Positions 36,362 through 46,636 of a stretch of 64,000 nucleotides of DNA are shown here, in pieces. Positions within the stretch are counted from its first letter, which is position 1. Each line of letters starts with the position of its first letter. This DNA comes from Viridothelium virens. Taxonomy: Eukaryota > Ascomycota > Dothideomycetes > Trypetheliales > Trypetheliaceae. The notes under the pieces were generated by a model. The model had not been told where the DNA came from and did not search any database. It worked only from the letters and a program-made list of their open reading frames with translations. The translations under genes and the position numbers were made by a program. The DNA lies in assembly GCA_010094025.1 (NCBI GenBank), contig ML991779.1:62001-126000 (forward strand), in the 5' to 3' direction.

Positions 36362-38056
36362 GTTGGCAACAAGAGCTCGAGGATCGGTGTTGACCGAGGG
36401 AGCACTAGGTAGGAACCTGCTTGAGACTTGGACGTGTGGGGCCGATCTGAAGGAGCATCTCTAATTTTCTATTGGACATTCCGCCATTCATAACTTCATA
36501 TCAGACTTTGGTAACGAATCCTTGTCTTAAATCAGACGATTCAAACCCTCCGCTTGTTAGTAGGCTACAACCTTCCTATGAATACTCCCAAATATCGTGG
36601 AGGTGGTCCGCAGCAACTCCTGCGTCGCCCTAGCTTCAGAGTCCAATCTTTGGACCCATTCACACCATTCAAGGCCATCCAATCAATTATGCATGCTTAA
36701 TCACCGAATAGACAAACGACGATTTCTCCCACTTCTCACCCAGGCCACTGCATGCATGGGATGACCTACAGGATAAGCCTGTGATTCAGCGCGACCTATC
36801 ACAGGGCCATTAACCATGCCCAAAAAGTAGGATTGGTAGTAGTGGCATTACTTCCTGTTCAGGCTACTGAAGTACATGCATGGCGGAAAATCTTGCCCCA
36901 TGACAGGAGAGGTATTGGTTGCATTCTGTCAGCGTTAAGACTGAGGCATTGTTTATTGTCATTTACAGAGCCACAAGGGAAGAGGGCGGGAATTATCTCC
37001 GTGGCCAGGTGAACATGACCACGGGCTGGGATCGCCTGTTCCCAAAATGTCGAAAGGGAGATGAATTGGTTAGAAGACGTGTGGGGGACAAGGATCTCGT
37101 TCTAGACCGTAAAAGTACCATAGTAGTACTTCGCGCTCAGTCAAGACAACCAAAAGAAGTCTAAGCCATCCCATCTTGCTTTGCAGAAGAGATAACATCT
37201 GCCGTGTTAAGACGTGCAGTTATAAGCTTTGACCATCGAAAGCCGATCTCAACAACAAGATCATCAGCCGTCTGCCGAAAGAGATGTGTCATTCTTGAGT
37301 AACACATGATTGAAGAATTAGTAAAGAAATGAAGCATTTCGGGGAGAGTCTGGGATTGGGCATGTACCTGCATGAAGCGTGAGCGAATCAAGGCAGGCCC
37401 CCGGCGTTGCGCAGAAACGCGCCATCCTTGCCCTCCATGTTGACGCCCAGAAGGTCAGTCTTCGACAAGAGAGCCGCCTCCCGAGCCTGCTTCAGACTTA
37501 CAACTTGACCGAATTCCTATTGCGAAAGCGCGACGCAACCCAACAAATTATTGACCTTCCGCGACGGTGCCTATCATGCAAGTCATCCATGTTCACCGCG
37601 TATAAACAAACGAAAGGACCCCTGCATCGCATCATCCGGCTCAGTACGAATCTCGTGGACAGCTACAACGACGTGGACGAATTGAACCAAACGACGGTAA
37701 TGATGCCTTTTCGTTCGCAAACCCATTCCTGTGTAGTCGAGAAGTTCCATGCGCAGTCCAGTGGCAATGTGCGACTCGAACTTCCTTCTCCCCGCAAGCA
37801 CCCCGCCAAGGATATGACCGTACCGAAGATGTAAATATTTCTTTGATGATGGGACGAGGAGGCTGACGAAATAGTGCAAATTGTGAAAGATTTCCCAAAG
37901 ACTCTTATGCATTCTCGCTACGCTCCTCGCATAATCAAGCCTCATTCCCGCTTCGAAGCAGCTACACTTCGAGCCTGAGAAAAATAGTTCGACCAAGTCC
38001 TTGTAGTCACAATCCTGCCGAGGGACTCGACTCGACCCTGACTCCATAGTCACATA
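36362..38056. other. Intergenic region between ura6 and the GCK-III kinase
   Basis: 1.7 kb holding two divergent promoters. Open frames such as 37379-37834 (+, GTG start) and 37583-38245 (-) have no recognisable domain, and the latter overlaps the kinase start. No RNA gene is recognised. Confidence 0.5.
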
Positions 38057-40327
38057 ATGCCGATTAATGCTGGCACGATCGGTGCAACCGCAGATCCAGA
38101 AAAATACTATACGAAGCAAGCATGCATCGGCGGCGGAAGCTTTGGAAAGGTCTACAAAGGACTCGACAAGCGGACTGGGCAGACTGTAGCAATTAAGGTC
38201 ATTGACGTAGAAAATGCCGAAGATGAAGTGGATGACATTATACAAGAGATTTCTATACTAGCAGAGCTCAATTCCCCATACGTTACAAAGTACTATGGGT
38301 CATATTTAAAGGGCTCTGATCTCTGGATAGTCATGGAGTTTTGCGCCGGCGGCAGCTGTGGAGACCTTATGAAGCCTGGACTGATCCCCGAGGATTATAT
38401 CACCATTATCGTGAGGGAGCTCTTAATGGGCTTGGAGTATCTTCATTCAGACAAGAAGCTCCATAGAGACATAAAAGGTACGGTTGAAATCACCTTAATT
38501 CCTCCCTTTTGTGACTGAGAAGCTATAGCGGCGAACATTCTCCTCGGAGGTAATGGACAGGTAAAGCTCGCCGACTTTGGAGTATCAGGCCAGCTGTCGG
38601 CAACAATGACCAAGAAGAACACATTTGTGGGAACTCCATTCTGGATGGCGCCTGAGGTTATCAAGCAGTCTGGCTATGACCACAAAGCCGATATCTGGTC
38701 ACTTGGCATCACTGCACTCGAGCTCGCGCACGGAGAACCTCCTTATTCAGATATTCACCCAATGAAGGTCCTGTTTTTGATCCCAAAGAATCCTTCGCCT
38801 ACACTCCAGGGCAACTTTACACAGCAATTCCAAGAATTTGTGAGCCTGTGTCTCCGCAAAGATCCAAAGGAAAGGCCTTCAGCAAAAGACTTGTTAAAGC
38901 ACCCGTTCGTGAGGAGGGCCAAGAAAGCGACCTATTTGACCGAGCTCATTGAGCGTCATGAAAGATGGCGCGCGAGACATGGAAATCAAGACCAGTTCGA
39001 AGACGAAGACGAAGGTTATAAAGAGGCAGAATCGCCAAATGCTGGGAACGAAGACCTATGGGACTTCGGAACAATAAGGCCCGCAGGGGGTAGAGGCGGT
39101 CCACTAAAGCCCATGAATGCAGCAGCGGCAAACGCGAGAAGCCAAGCACAGCCAGATCAGGATGCAAATCAGTCGCCGCGAAAACATCCGGCTACGGGAC
39201 CTAGTACAAAACAAAGCCCGATAAAGACTTCAGGTCTACAATGCGGAGGCAATACCATAAAGGCCAGCAACTCACCTCTAGATGCGCCCCCACCTCCTAG
39301 CCCTTCGAAGAAGTCCTATTTGCAGCTGTCAACTGGATCTCCGGCAAAGATACCTCTACCACCTTCGCCAACCAAGACACAGCCACCTCCGTCACCCCTT
39401 TCCAAGGACAAAGAGGGACCCCTAAACCAGACGCCCGCTTCGCCTCAGACATCCAAGCCGCCTTCTGTCATCGATGATGACTTTATGCAGAAGCAGATTG
39501 CTGCAGATGTCAACGCTGCAGAGATGGACGCCAAGATGAGATCTCTACATATTAGGGAGAATAAGCAACCTCATCCCAAACTTGCCTCACCGGAGACTCG
39601 CGCAAAAATGCAAATCCCCGAAATCCCGCCCTTTAATCCCTATGGACGGAAAGCATCATCTCAGACATCACCACAGCTGCCTCAGCAACCGATCAAGCAA
39701 TCCCCATTGATCCCACAGCAACCGCTTCCCCCACTAATATCCCCTTCCCTATCCTTCCAATCTCCCTCCCATGTCGACTCGAAACAGAGCCAGCTCCCCA
39801 GCATCCCGCCTTCATCCCGCTCCTCCGTCGACTCCGACAGCTCCACCACGACCTCCACCTCCACCTCCTCATCCGCCTCCAACAACCCCACAGACTCACA
39901 TCCCTATCCGCCATCTCAACCCCCGACCGAAATCACCGCTCTCACCGGCGTCGTCCTCCCTGCCCTCGAAGCCGCCCTCCACCGCCGCACCTACAATCTC
40001 GCCCAGCTCCAGAAGTCCACCCAACCCACGCATCGCGCCTCCTCCCCGTCAAAACCCAATCCGCTTGCCTCTCCCCAGCAGAACTCCTCCTCTACCGCCG
40101 CCGCCGCCGCTGCCGAAACGGTGGCGCTGCAGCAGCGGCGTGTGCGCGCGCATGATAACATCAGGCAGCTTGTGCGCCGGGCGGCGCATCTGTTCGAGGA
40201 GATCGATCGCTGGGATGTGGAGGCGCCGGTGGGGATGGGGGAGGAGGTTGGTGGGTTTGTGGAGGGGTTTCTGGAGGAGGTGCTCGTGCGTGTGGAGGCG
40301 GAGCCGGAGGGAGAGGGAGAGGGATGA
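38057..40327 (+). CDS. GCK-III/Ste20-family protein kinase (Mst3/severin-kinase like)
   Basis: Ser/Thr kinase of the germinal-centre kinase III group, which in fungi acts in septation, polarity and hyphal fusion cascades upstream of NDR kinases. The model is join(38057..38477, 38529..40327), 739 aa. The 51-nt intron (GTACGG...TATAG) falls within HRDIK|AANILL, the catalytic loop. Visible parts: [12 protein letters not shown] (P-loop), VAIKVID (Lys), [26 protein letters not shown] (DFG), the activation loop [14 protein letters not shown], and the kinase end HPFVRRAKK near residue 288. The long Pro/Ser/Gln-rich C-terminal tail is disordered and ends with a helical acidic stretch. Which of the three fungal GCK-III genes (Kic1/Nak1, Mst1 or Sid1 type) it is cannot be settled by eye; the N-terminus most resembles Mst1/severin. 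Confidence 0.9.
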
Positions 40328-40935
40328 GCGGATTTGTCTGAGTCGGGATGTCTGAGTGGATTGAGTAGGTCGACTAGATTGAACGAATTGAGTGATGGCA
40401 TCGAGGGGTGGGGTGAAGGGATGGGTGGGTCGGTAGAGTCTGGGTAGGGATTGGGAGGGCGATAGATTGCTGGCTATGGAAATCTGGGGTGCACTGGTGG
40501 TTGTGGGTCAGAGCAGGCGTTTATTGTTGTTGGAGACACTAGGGACAGGAACGGCCGAGGAGTTCGCTGGAGAATCTATGAGTCTCACGATTGTTTGCAT
40601 CTTAGCAGTACGTGTCAGTCCTTGCATCGTTTCTTTAGCAATCATGAAGGTCGATTATTGAACGTACTTTCCAAGACCCCTAATAGTGTAGAACTCTCCT
40701 ATTCACTTCTTGTCGGAACTCCTTTAAGAGATTTAGAGTCTGTGTAGACTTCAATGACTCCGACCATGCAGGCATCACTTTGCATAGCTTTCAGGTCCGA
40801 GTATCGGAGGCCATGTCCAGCCGTGAGGTAGAAGAGCTCATCGTTCCAACTCGCGAGGTCGAGAACACCAGAAGCTTCATCTCGCGCTTTCAAGATGCTT
40901 TACTCTCCCTTGTCGTCTTCTAGAGACCTTCATCA
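40328..40935. other. Intergenic region downstream of the GCK-III kinase
   Basis: About 600 bp of 3' flank. GT-rich just after the kinase stop, then without clear coding signal. Confidence 0.45.
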
Positions 40936-41436
40936 TCAATCGGAGATATTGCCCAAGGCACCGCGATCTAAGAGCACCTGCAAGATATCGTAATCTACGT
41001 GGAACGCAGCTGCCTGAAATAGAGGATCGAGCTCATATTCTCGTGTGTTGTTAATTACCTACACTAGAGGTGGTCGAAACCTAAGGAAAGTGACTGGGTC
41101 GAGCCACTACGTGGTTTCACATATGGCGACATTTAGGATTTACTGTGGATAACCAATCGTTGTAATATGATATTGAGGCTTCCTGAATCCAACGTCACTC
41201 AGTGGACATTGAGGGCCTAGTATACACACATAAAGTTGGGAGAGATGACAGCATCGAGCTTCATAAGTAGTGTACTTGTCGTCAAATTCGAGACGACTCT
41301 TACAAATCTCGTTCGCATAGGCTCCAAGAGTGGCTTCAATCACGATTTTCTCTTGCTTTAGGAGGTTATCAGAGGTCCAAAGAGAAGTAGCTTGAGAACG
41401 ACATGCATGCCTTCGATTCCCTAAAAGCATGTGCAA
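40936..41436 (-). pseudogene. Ankyrin-repeat-like relic
   Basis: On the minus strand 40936-41046 reads REYELDPLFQAAAFHVDYD followed by ILQVLLDRGAL, close to one ankyrin unit (xPLHxAAxxGxxxIVxxLLDxGA). A second open stretch, 41140-41436, lies upstream in another frame, contains LLKQEKIVIEATLGAYANEIC and shows no start context. The region between has stops. It looks like the worn remains of an ankyrin-repeat gene; chance similarity is possible because only one unit is readable. Confidence 0.35.
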
Positions 41437-41506
41437 GCCTCTTAGATGAGCGCAACTTTCTCAACCAGTTCCAGTTTCATGATCCTCTTCAGCTTTTCAT
41501 ACCGCA

Positions 41507-43732
41507 CTATGCTTCAGAGGTCAAGTTCATACCCAGAAGTTCACCAGTCCACCCACTGTCTTGACCTCCTACCTGCCTCAGAGGCGCCTCGATGGCCATA
41601 GGAGCCCAAACAAAGTATTCTCCATTGATTCCGATTTGAGTCAAGAACTCCTGCTGAGCTGACGTGTCTCCAATTGGCTCGGCTTCGGAGACTCGAGCAA
41701 ACGTCTGATTCCCCTTTCCCACGATTGCCAAATCAACAGGCTTACCAAGCGGCAGCGATGAGTTAAGCCGGTAATAGTTTCCTGATGCGAATAATGTGAT
41801 GTTCGGCGTCAGCATGAGGGACGAATCTGAGCCTGATATGATCGTCGCATTTGTTGGATCTTGAAGCTCCTTGACCACCAGGGAAAGCGTCAGGGTGTAG
41901 TTTCTGCCTTTAGAAGACAATGGAGTTGTGAATGAACAGGACGGATTAATCGCCAAGAATCCACCGTCCGCCAATGAGCAGGATGTCTCGGCATCGTATC
42001 CATTGCCCGACGCATCGTGAATTGTTGTCTGTGTTGTATTGGACCGAGAAGTGCTCGAGGAGGAGATCGAGTATTGCACGATTGATGGCGACTTTGACGG
42101 AATACTTCTGTCCAAATTTTGTGCAGGTATGAAGCCGTGAAGCTGCGAGAAGACCGGAGAGAACTCAGTCTCGGTCAAGTTACCACCCCACTGCTTATCA
42201 GCTAGCGCAGGGATACCTTGTCTCCATGCATAATACGCTTCTGAGTAGACCGAGGCGTTGGGACCATAGTCATTCCACAAAGCGCCAATCTCTCCAAGGA
42301 CGAGAGCGTTCGATCGGGATGGGTTATCAGTACTATTGTTTATGTTAAATATGTACGGATACCATAACCCATTTTCATCACTCGGATTTCCATGAAACAT
42401 CCTTGTCAAGTTCACTGTCTGTGGATAACTTCCGGAATACTTATTCACGACGTAGAACGCGTCATCTGAGTTCACGACTGAGTATCCGTTGAGAATGTAG
42501 TCATAATACGGATCGTCTTCGAAATATTCCCAATGCTGTACTGAAACATTCTTGTAGATGTTGGTGTATCCCTCTGTATAATTTGGGGGAAATGTTCCCC
42601 AAATACGAATGGACTTGTTGGAAGCCTCATTGACATAGCTCGATAAGCTGTTTACGAAGGTGTTGTAGTCATTCGCAGGACCAGTATACTCATCTGCTCC
42701 AATGTGCACTGTTTTTGTGTGGAACCAATCTAGAAACGTGCTCCAAATCAATTCCATCGTTGGTATTGTTTCTGGTTGAGAAATATTAAGCAAGCTGAGA
42801 TCCTGGAGTCCTAGTTCTGGTTTCCACTGTACAATTACAAGGGCATGACCAGGTGCTTCGATTTCTGGAACAACAGTCACTCCGCGGGCGGCACATGTCG
42901 ATTGGATTTGATCAAACTGTTCCCTTGTGTAGGACTCGTTCTTGTATTTGTTCAGGCCAATCAATGATGGGGAATCCGACCATAAACGGAACCGCGCATA
43001 CAAGCTCAGGGATCGCTCCGGGGTGTAGATGTCAACATTATTGTATAGGTTGTCACTTAAGTGGACGTGGAATGTATTCTGCTTGAAGAAGGACATGTAT
43101 GAGCAAATGTCAGTCAAAAACTCTGGCGGATAATAGTGGCGTCCGGCATCAAGCATCATGCCGCGAGTACCCCACCCTGGAGAGTCGACACCTGAGCCAT
43201 ACGGAATGGCACCAGATGATAGGACAGCTTGCTGTAGAACTGTGCGAGTTCCCCACCAAACACCAAGCGGACTGGCGCCCGTGATAGTGATATTAGACAA
43301 TGAGACAGAAAGGGAGTACCCTTCGGAAGTTTGCCGACCGGCAGCGTCGATATAGTCATCAGGATTCCCAATCGTAAGGAATATGGTCTTTTCAGGACAG
43401 TTCTGGCCAATCGAGACATTTGCGTTGACGTCAATAGATTCTCTAAGGTCAGCCGCAAAAGTATTCGCAAAGTCCTTCAGAGTCGGAGGGATTAACGTTT
43501 GTCCTCGATCGTCTGATGCTTCGGCATATCTTGAATCAACTACAATGGATTTCGTGGATGCCAGGTCATACTGGCCGTCCTTTGCGGTGGAATATGGAAC
43601 CGTAGGGATCCCAGTCAATCTCCCTGCTGTCGAAGCAGCGTCAACTAAACTCTTTTTGTCATGAGCAGGTTTCCCTTTGCAAGACGAGCTGATAAAAAGT
43701 ACGACGGTCACTACTCTCCAGAGGCGCTGCAT
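41507..43732 (-). CDS. Secreted GH20 beta-N-acetylhexosaminidase
   Basis: Removes terminal GlcNAc or GalNAc from chitin oligomers or glycans outside the cell. Single exon, 741 aa. A signal peptide covers about residues 1-20 (RVVTVVLFISSSCKG), and there are many N-x-S/T sequons. The GH20 non-catalytic N-domain precedes the barrel, which opens at GWGTRGMMLDAGRHYYPPEF. KQNTFHVHLSDN, PEIEAPGHALVIVQWKPELG and HIGADEYTG carry the family motifs; the catalytic Asp-Glu pair is D347-E348. After the barrel (to about 550) there is an extra C-terminal beta-rich region around TTIHDASGNGYDA and SSKGRNYTLTLSLVVKEL that resembles a concanavalin/LamG-type module. That module is not part of the short Nag1-type enzymes. 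It is divergent from a GH35 gene. Confidence 0.9.
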   Translation of the reverse strand: MQRLWRVVTVVLFISSSCKGKPAHDKKSLVDAASTAGRLTGIPTVPYSTAKDGQYDLASTKSIVVDSRYAEASDDRGQTLIPPTLKDFANTFAADLRESIDVNANVSIGQNCPEKTIFLTIGNPDDYIDAAGRQTSEGYSLSVSLSNITITGASPLGVWWGTRTVLQQAVLSSGAIPYGSGVDSPGWGTRGMMLDAGRHYYPPEFLTDICSYMSFFKQNTFHVHLSDNLYNNVDIYTPERSLSLYARFRLWSDSPSLIGLNKYKNESYTREQFDQIQSTCAARGVTVVPEIEAPGHALVIVQWKPELGLQDLSLLNISQPETIPTMELIWSTFLDWFHTKTVHIGADEYTGPANDYNTFVNSLSSYVNEASNKSIRIWGTFPPNYTEGYTNIYKNVSVQHWEYFEDDPYYDYILNGYSVVNSDDAFYVVNKYSGSYPQTVNLTRMFHGNPSDENGLWYPYIFNINNSTDNPSRSNALVLGEIGALWNDYGPNASVYSEAYYAWRQGIPALADKQWGGNLTETEFSPVFSQLHGFIPAQNLDRSIPSKSPSIVQYSISSSSTSRSNTTQTTIHDASGNGYDAETSCSLADGGFLAINPSCSFTTPLSSKGRNYTLTLSLVVKELQDPTNATIISGSDSSLMLTPNITLFASGNYYRLNSSLPLGKPVDLAIVGKGNQTFARVSEAEPIGDTSAQQEFLTQIGINGEYFVWAPMAIEAPLRQVGGQDSGWTGELLGMNLTSEA

Positions 43733-44662
43733 GGCGTAGGACCTGAACAGAGGATAAATCCAAGATTTCGAGAGGGCAAAGGTCGATTACAACCACGACC
43801 GGAGATTTCAGGAAGTTTTCCCAAGTCAGCCATATTGCAGAGTTTGATGTCGGATATATGGACGGATGAAATCGAAATCAATACTCTGTACGGAGTAGCA
43901 GAAAGGTAAATGCGAAGATCGGCAAACCATAGCTCACCAAGCCCCGCATGATATCAGTCTCTGGGGCTTTTCGTGGGTCAAGCGCAGCGTCATGTCTCTA
44001 GCGAATGCAACTGTACGGAAGGAAAACAAGATAAGAGACAGATAGGTCTAGCTATCGAGAGCTTGAAGCGACTAGACGATTGAAAGGGACAGAGGATACT
44101 ACAAAGTACCCGCAAAGATGCGTCGATGAAGCCGAGCTAGTGATTATCCATTTTGTCGTTACGGCGCTGGCGATACTCTTGCAGCTTGTTTTGCTGGCAT
44201 CTAATTAGTATCTTTGTTGACGCCTAAGATGGTAGGTCGTTAGAGGGATAATCGGTTGGAAGGGTGACAAGGGCGCACCAAGGCGGGGAGAAAAGATGAC
44301 ATCAATTTTTTCGGTGATTCGGAAAAAGTGAAGCCGATCGCTCTGTATTTGGGAACAATCTCTTCCTCCATACAATGCACTCTTGACGTATCAACGGATA
44401 CCCTGCCTGTCCGTAACCTGTTAGACAAAGATCGAAAGGTCTTGTCCAATGTAACGTCAATGCCCCTCCTAATCTCCCTAGTCGAGAATGGCGGATACAA
44501 CGTACGTTCGCTTTTTGGCGCTGAGAGGTGTTTCCCTCCACTACCAGGTTTGTTCATCTCTGTGTAAGGTGTAAGAAAGAAAGCACGAAATCAGCCATTT
44601 CTCGGCGAGTGTAGCAAGTTTCTTGAGGAATTGGCGGAGGAAGCAGTGTTTCCCATCCCAAG
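43733..44662. promoter_or_regulatory. Shared promoter of the GH20 and GH35 genes with candidate CreA sites
   Basis: 930 bp between divergent starts. Matches to the CreA consensus SYGGRG are at 43942-43947 (reverse, GCGGGG), 43961-43966 (CTGGGG) and 44283-44288 (GCGGGG). One TACGGAGTA copy lies at 43889-43897. CreA binding and joint carbon control are inference; such hexamers are common by chance. Confidence 0.45.
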
Positions 44663-46636
44663 ATGGAACTGTTACGGCTGTCGCTGTTTGCAATATTCCT
44701 GGGGCTGACTACACGGTCTTTTGCTGCCCCCTCTCCCTCACAAACATTGTCAGCGGCCTCCCCTTCCTTCACTTACAATAGCACCACCTTCCTTTTGAAT
44801 GGAGAGCCATACCAGATTATTGGCGGGCAAATGGACCCTCAACGCATTCCACCTGCCTATTGGAGGGACCGTTTATCCAAGGCTCGTGCAATGGGTTTAA
44901 ACACAATCTTTTCTTACGTGTATTGGAATCTTTTGGAGCCAGTTCAGGGAACGTGGACGGGTGATGAGGAAGCCAACAACATCGCTTCTTACTTTCAGAT
45001 TGCCCAGGAAGAAGGTCTGAACGTTGTTCTACGCCCAGGGCCATACATTTGTGGCGAACGTGAATGGGGTGGCTTTCCTGCTTGGCTGGCTGAAGTCCCT
45101 GGTATGTTAGTACGATCGAATAACGTTCCATTTCTTAGCGCTGCGAAGAGTTACATCGAGCACCTTGCAAGCGACATCAGCGATCTTCAAATTACGCGTG
45201 GTGGACCGATATTGATGATCCAGGTGGAAAACGAATATGGATCGTTCGGGGCGGAGCATAATTACACCTCTGCGCTGAGAGATATCCTGCGAGCTAACTT
45301 TGAGACCGTGCTGTACACCAATGACGGTGGGGTTGATTGGACGCTCGAAGGCGGCCAAGTACACACTGTGCTAGCAGAAATCGATGGAGATCCTACAAGC
45401 GGATTCAACTCCCGTGGACTTTACATCACGGACCCCACCGAACTTGGGCCACTTCTGGATGGCGAATACTACACTTGGGCTCCGGATCAGTGGGGCTCTA
45501 ACAATCCCCATAATACGACAGTGGGTAACCCAGACGATGTCGAGCAGTTTGTCAAGGACATAAACTACGTTCTTGGAAACTCGTCCGCTTCGATCAGCTT
45601 GTACATGTTTCATGGGGGAACCAATTTTGGCTTTGGTAATGGCGCCTTATGGCAAAACCGAACGACGGTTTTCACGACCAGCTACGATTACGGAGCACCT
45701 TTGGACGAGAGTGGCCGCACCACAGACTTGTACTTCACCCTAAGAAGCGCTTTTCAGAAGTACGTTCAGAATGGAAGCATTCCTGATGTGCCTGCGAACC
45801 TGCCTAGAACATCCATACCCGAATTCACTCTCCAACCTTCCACGTCGCTTTTCGACATTCTGGGCAACAAATCAACGAGCAAGTTTCCCCTTACAATGGA
45901 AGCTCTTGGCCAAGCGTATGGATTTACGCTTTATGAGCACACTAGCAACACCTCTATAAACGGCAATGTTCAACCCGGAGATCGTGCGCGAGACAGGGTC
46001 CTAGTCTATGTGAATTCTATTCGCCAAGGCATCATCGATAGTCAATATCAGCATCCATTAAATGTGAGTGTTGCACTGAAGCCAGGAGACAAACTACAAC
46101 TCTTAGTTGAGAATCTGGGCCGGGTAGATTATTACTCACGAGGAAATCCATACCGAAACTATTTGCAGGATCCTTACAAAGGAATCCTTGGCAATGTTAC
46201 CCTAGGAGACAAGGTAATTGAGCATTGGGATATGTATCCCTTGCCATTGGAGGATTTGGGAGGGGTGGATACGCTGCCCGGAAAGAACTCGTCAACCGTG
46301 AAGAGTGGAATTCCTCCAATCTTCTATCATGGTTCATTCTGGATAGACGCTGCTGCACCATCCAACAACACCGCACTACTTGACACCTTCCTCGCGATCC
46401 CGAACGGTCTCAAGGGTAACGTGTGGGTCAACAACTTCAATTTAGGCCGCTATTGGTATGTCGGCCCGCAACAGTCTCTGTACCTTCCTGGTACAGTTGT
46501 CAGATCGGGTGAATGGAACAAGGTTGTCGTTCTCGAGCTGGAACCTGGTGTACGCGACGGTCAAATGGTCGCTGAAGGGTTGGCAGAAAGGGAATGGGCG
46601 AATAATCCAGATTTTGATTGCGAGCATTGTATATAA
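44663..46636 (+). CDS. Secreted GH35 beta-galactosidase
   Basis: Hydrolyses terminal beta-galactosides of glycans or plant polysaccharides. Single exon, 657 aa. A signal peptide covers about residues 1-21 (LSLFAIFLGLTTRSFAA). The GH35 barrel starts FLLNGEPYQIIGGQMDPQRI. RPGPYICGEREWGGFPAWL and GGPILMIQVENEYGSFG give the acid/base glutamate E191, and LLDGEYYTWAPDQWG gives the probable nucleophile E268. YMFHGGTNFGFGNG follows, then beta-sandwich domains with GNVWVNNFNLGRYW near the C-terminus. At 657 aa it is the short animal/bacterial-like type rather than the ~1000-aa LacA type common in Aspergillus. Head-to-head with GH20. Confidence 0.93.
   Translation: MELLRLSLFAIFLGLTTRSFAAPSPSQTLSAASPSFTYNSTTFLLNGEPYQIIGGQMDPQRIPPAYWRDRLSKARAMGLNTIFSYVYWNLLEPVQGTWTGDEEANNIASYFQIAQEEGLNVVLRPGPYICGEREWGGFPAWLAEVPGMLVRSNNVPFLSAAKSYIEHLASDISDLQITRGGPILMIQVENEYGSFGAEHNYTSALRDILRANFETVLYTNDGGVDWTLEGGQVHTVLAEIDGDPTSGFNSRGLYITDPTELGPLLDGEYYTWAPDQWGSNNPHNTTVGNPDDVEQFVKDINYVLGNSSASISLYMFHGGTNFGFGNGALWQNRTTVFTTSYDYGAPLDESGRTTDLYFTLRSAFQKYVQNGSIPDVPANLPRTSIPEFTLQPSTSLFDILGNKSTSKFPLTMEALGQAYGFTLYEHTSNTSINGNVQPGDRARDRVLVYVNSIRQGIIDSQYQHPLNVSVALKPGDKLQLLVENLGRVDYYSRGNPYRNYLQDPYKGILGNVTLGDKVIEHWDMYPLPLEDLGGVDTLPGKNSSTVKSGIPPIFYHGSFWIDAAAPSNNTALLDTFLAIPNGLKGNVWVNNFNLGRYWYVGPQQSLYLPGTVVRSGEWNKVVVLELEPGVRDGQMVAEGLAEREWANNPDFDCEHCI

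Noticed and set aside
37583-38245. 220-codon frame antisense to the kinase start
   Set aside because: Overlaps a certain kinase exon and has no domain.
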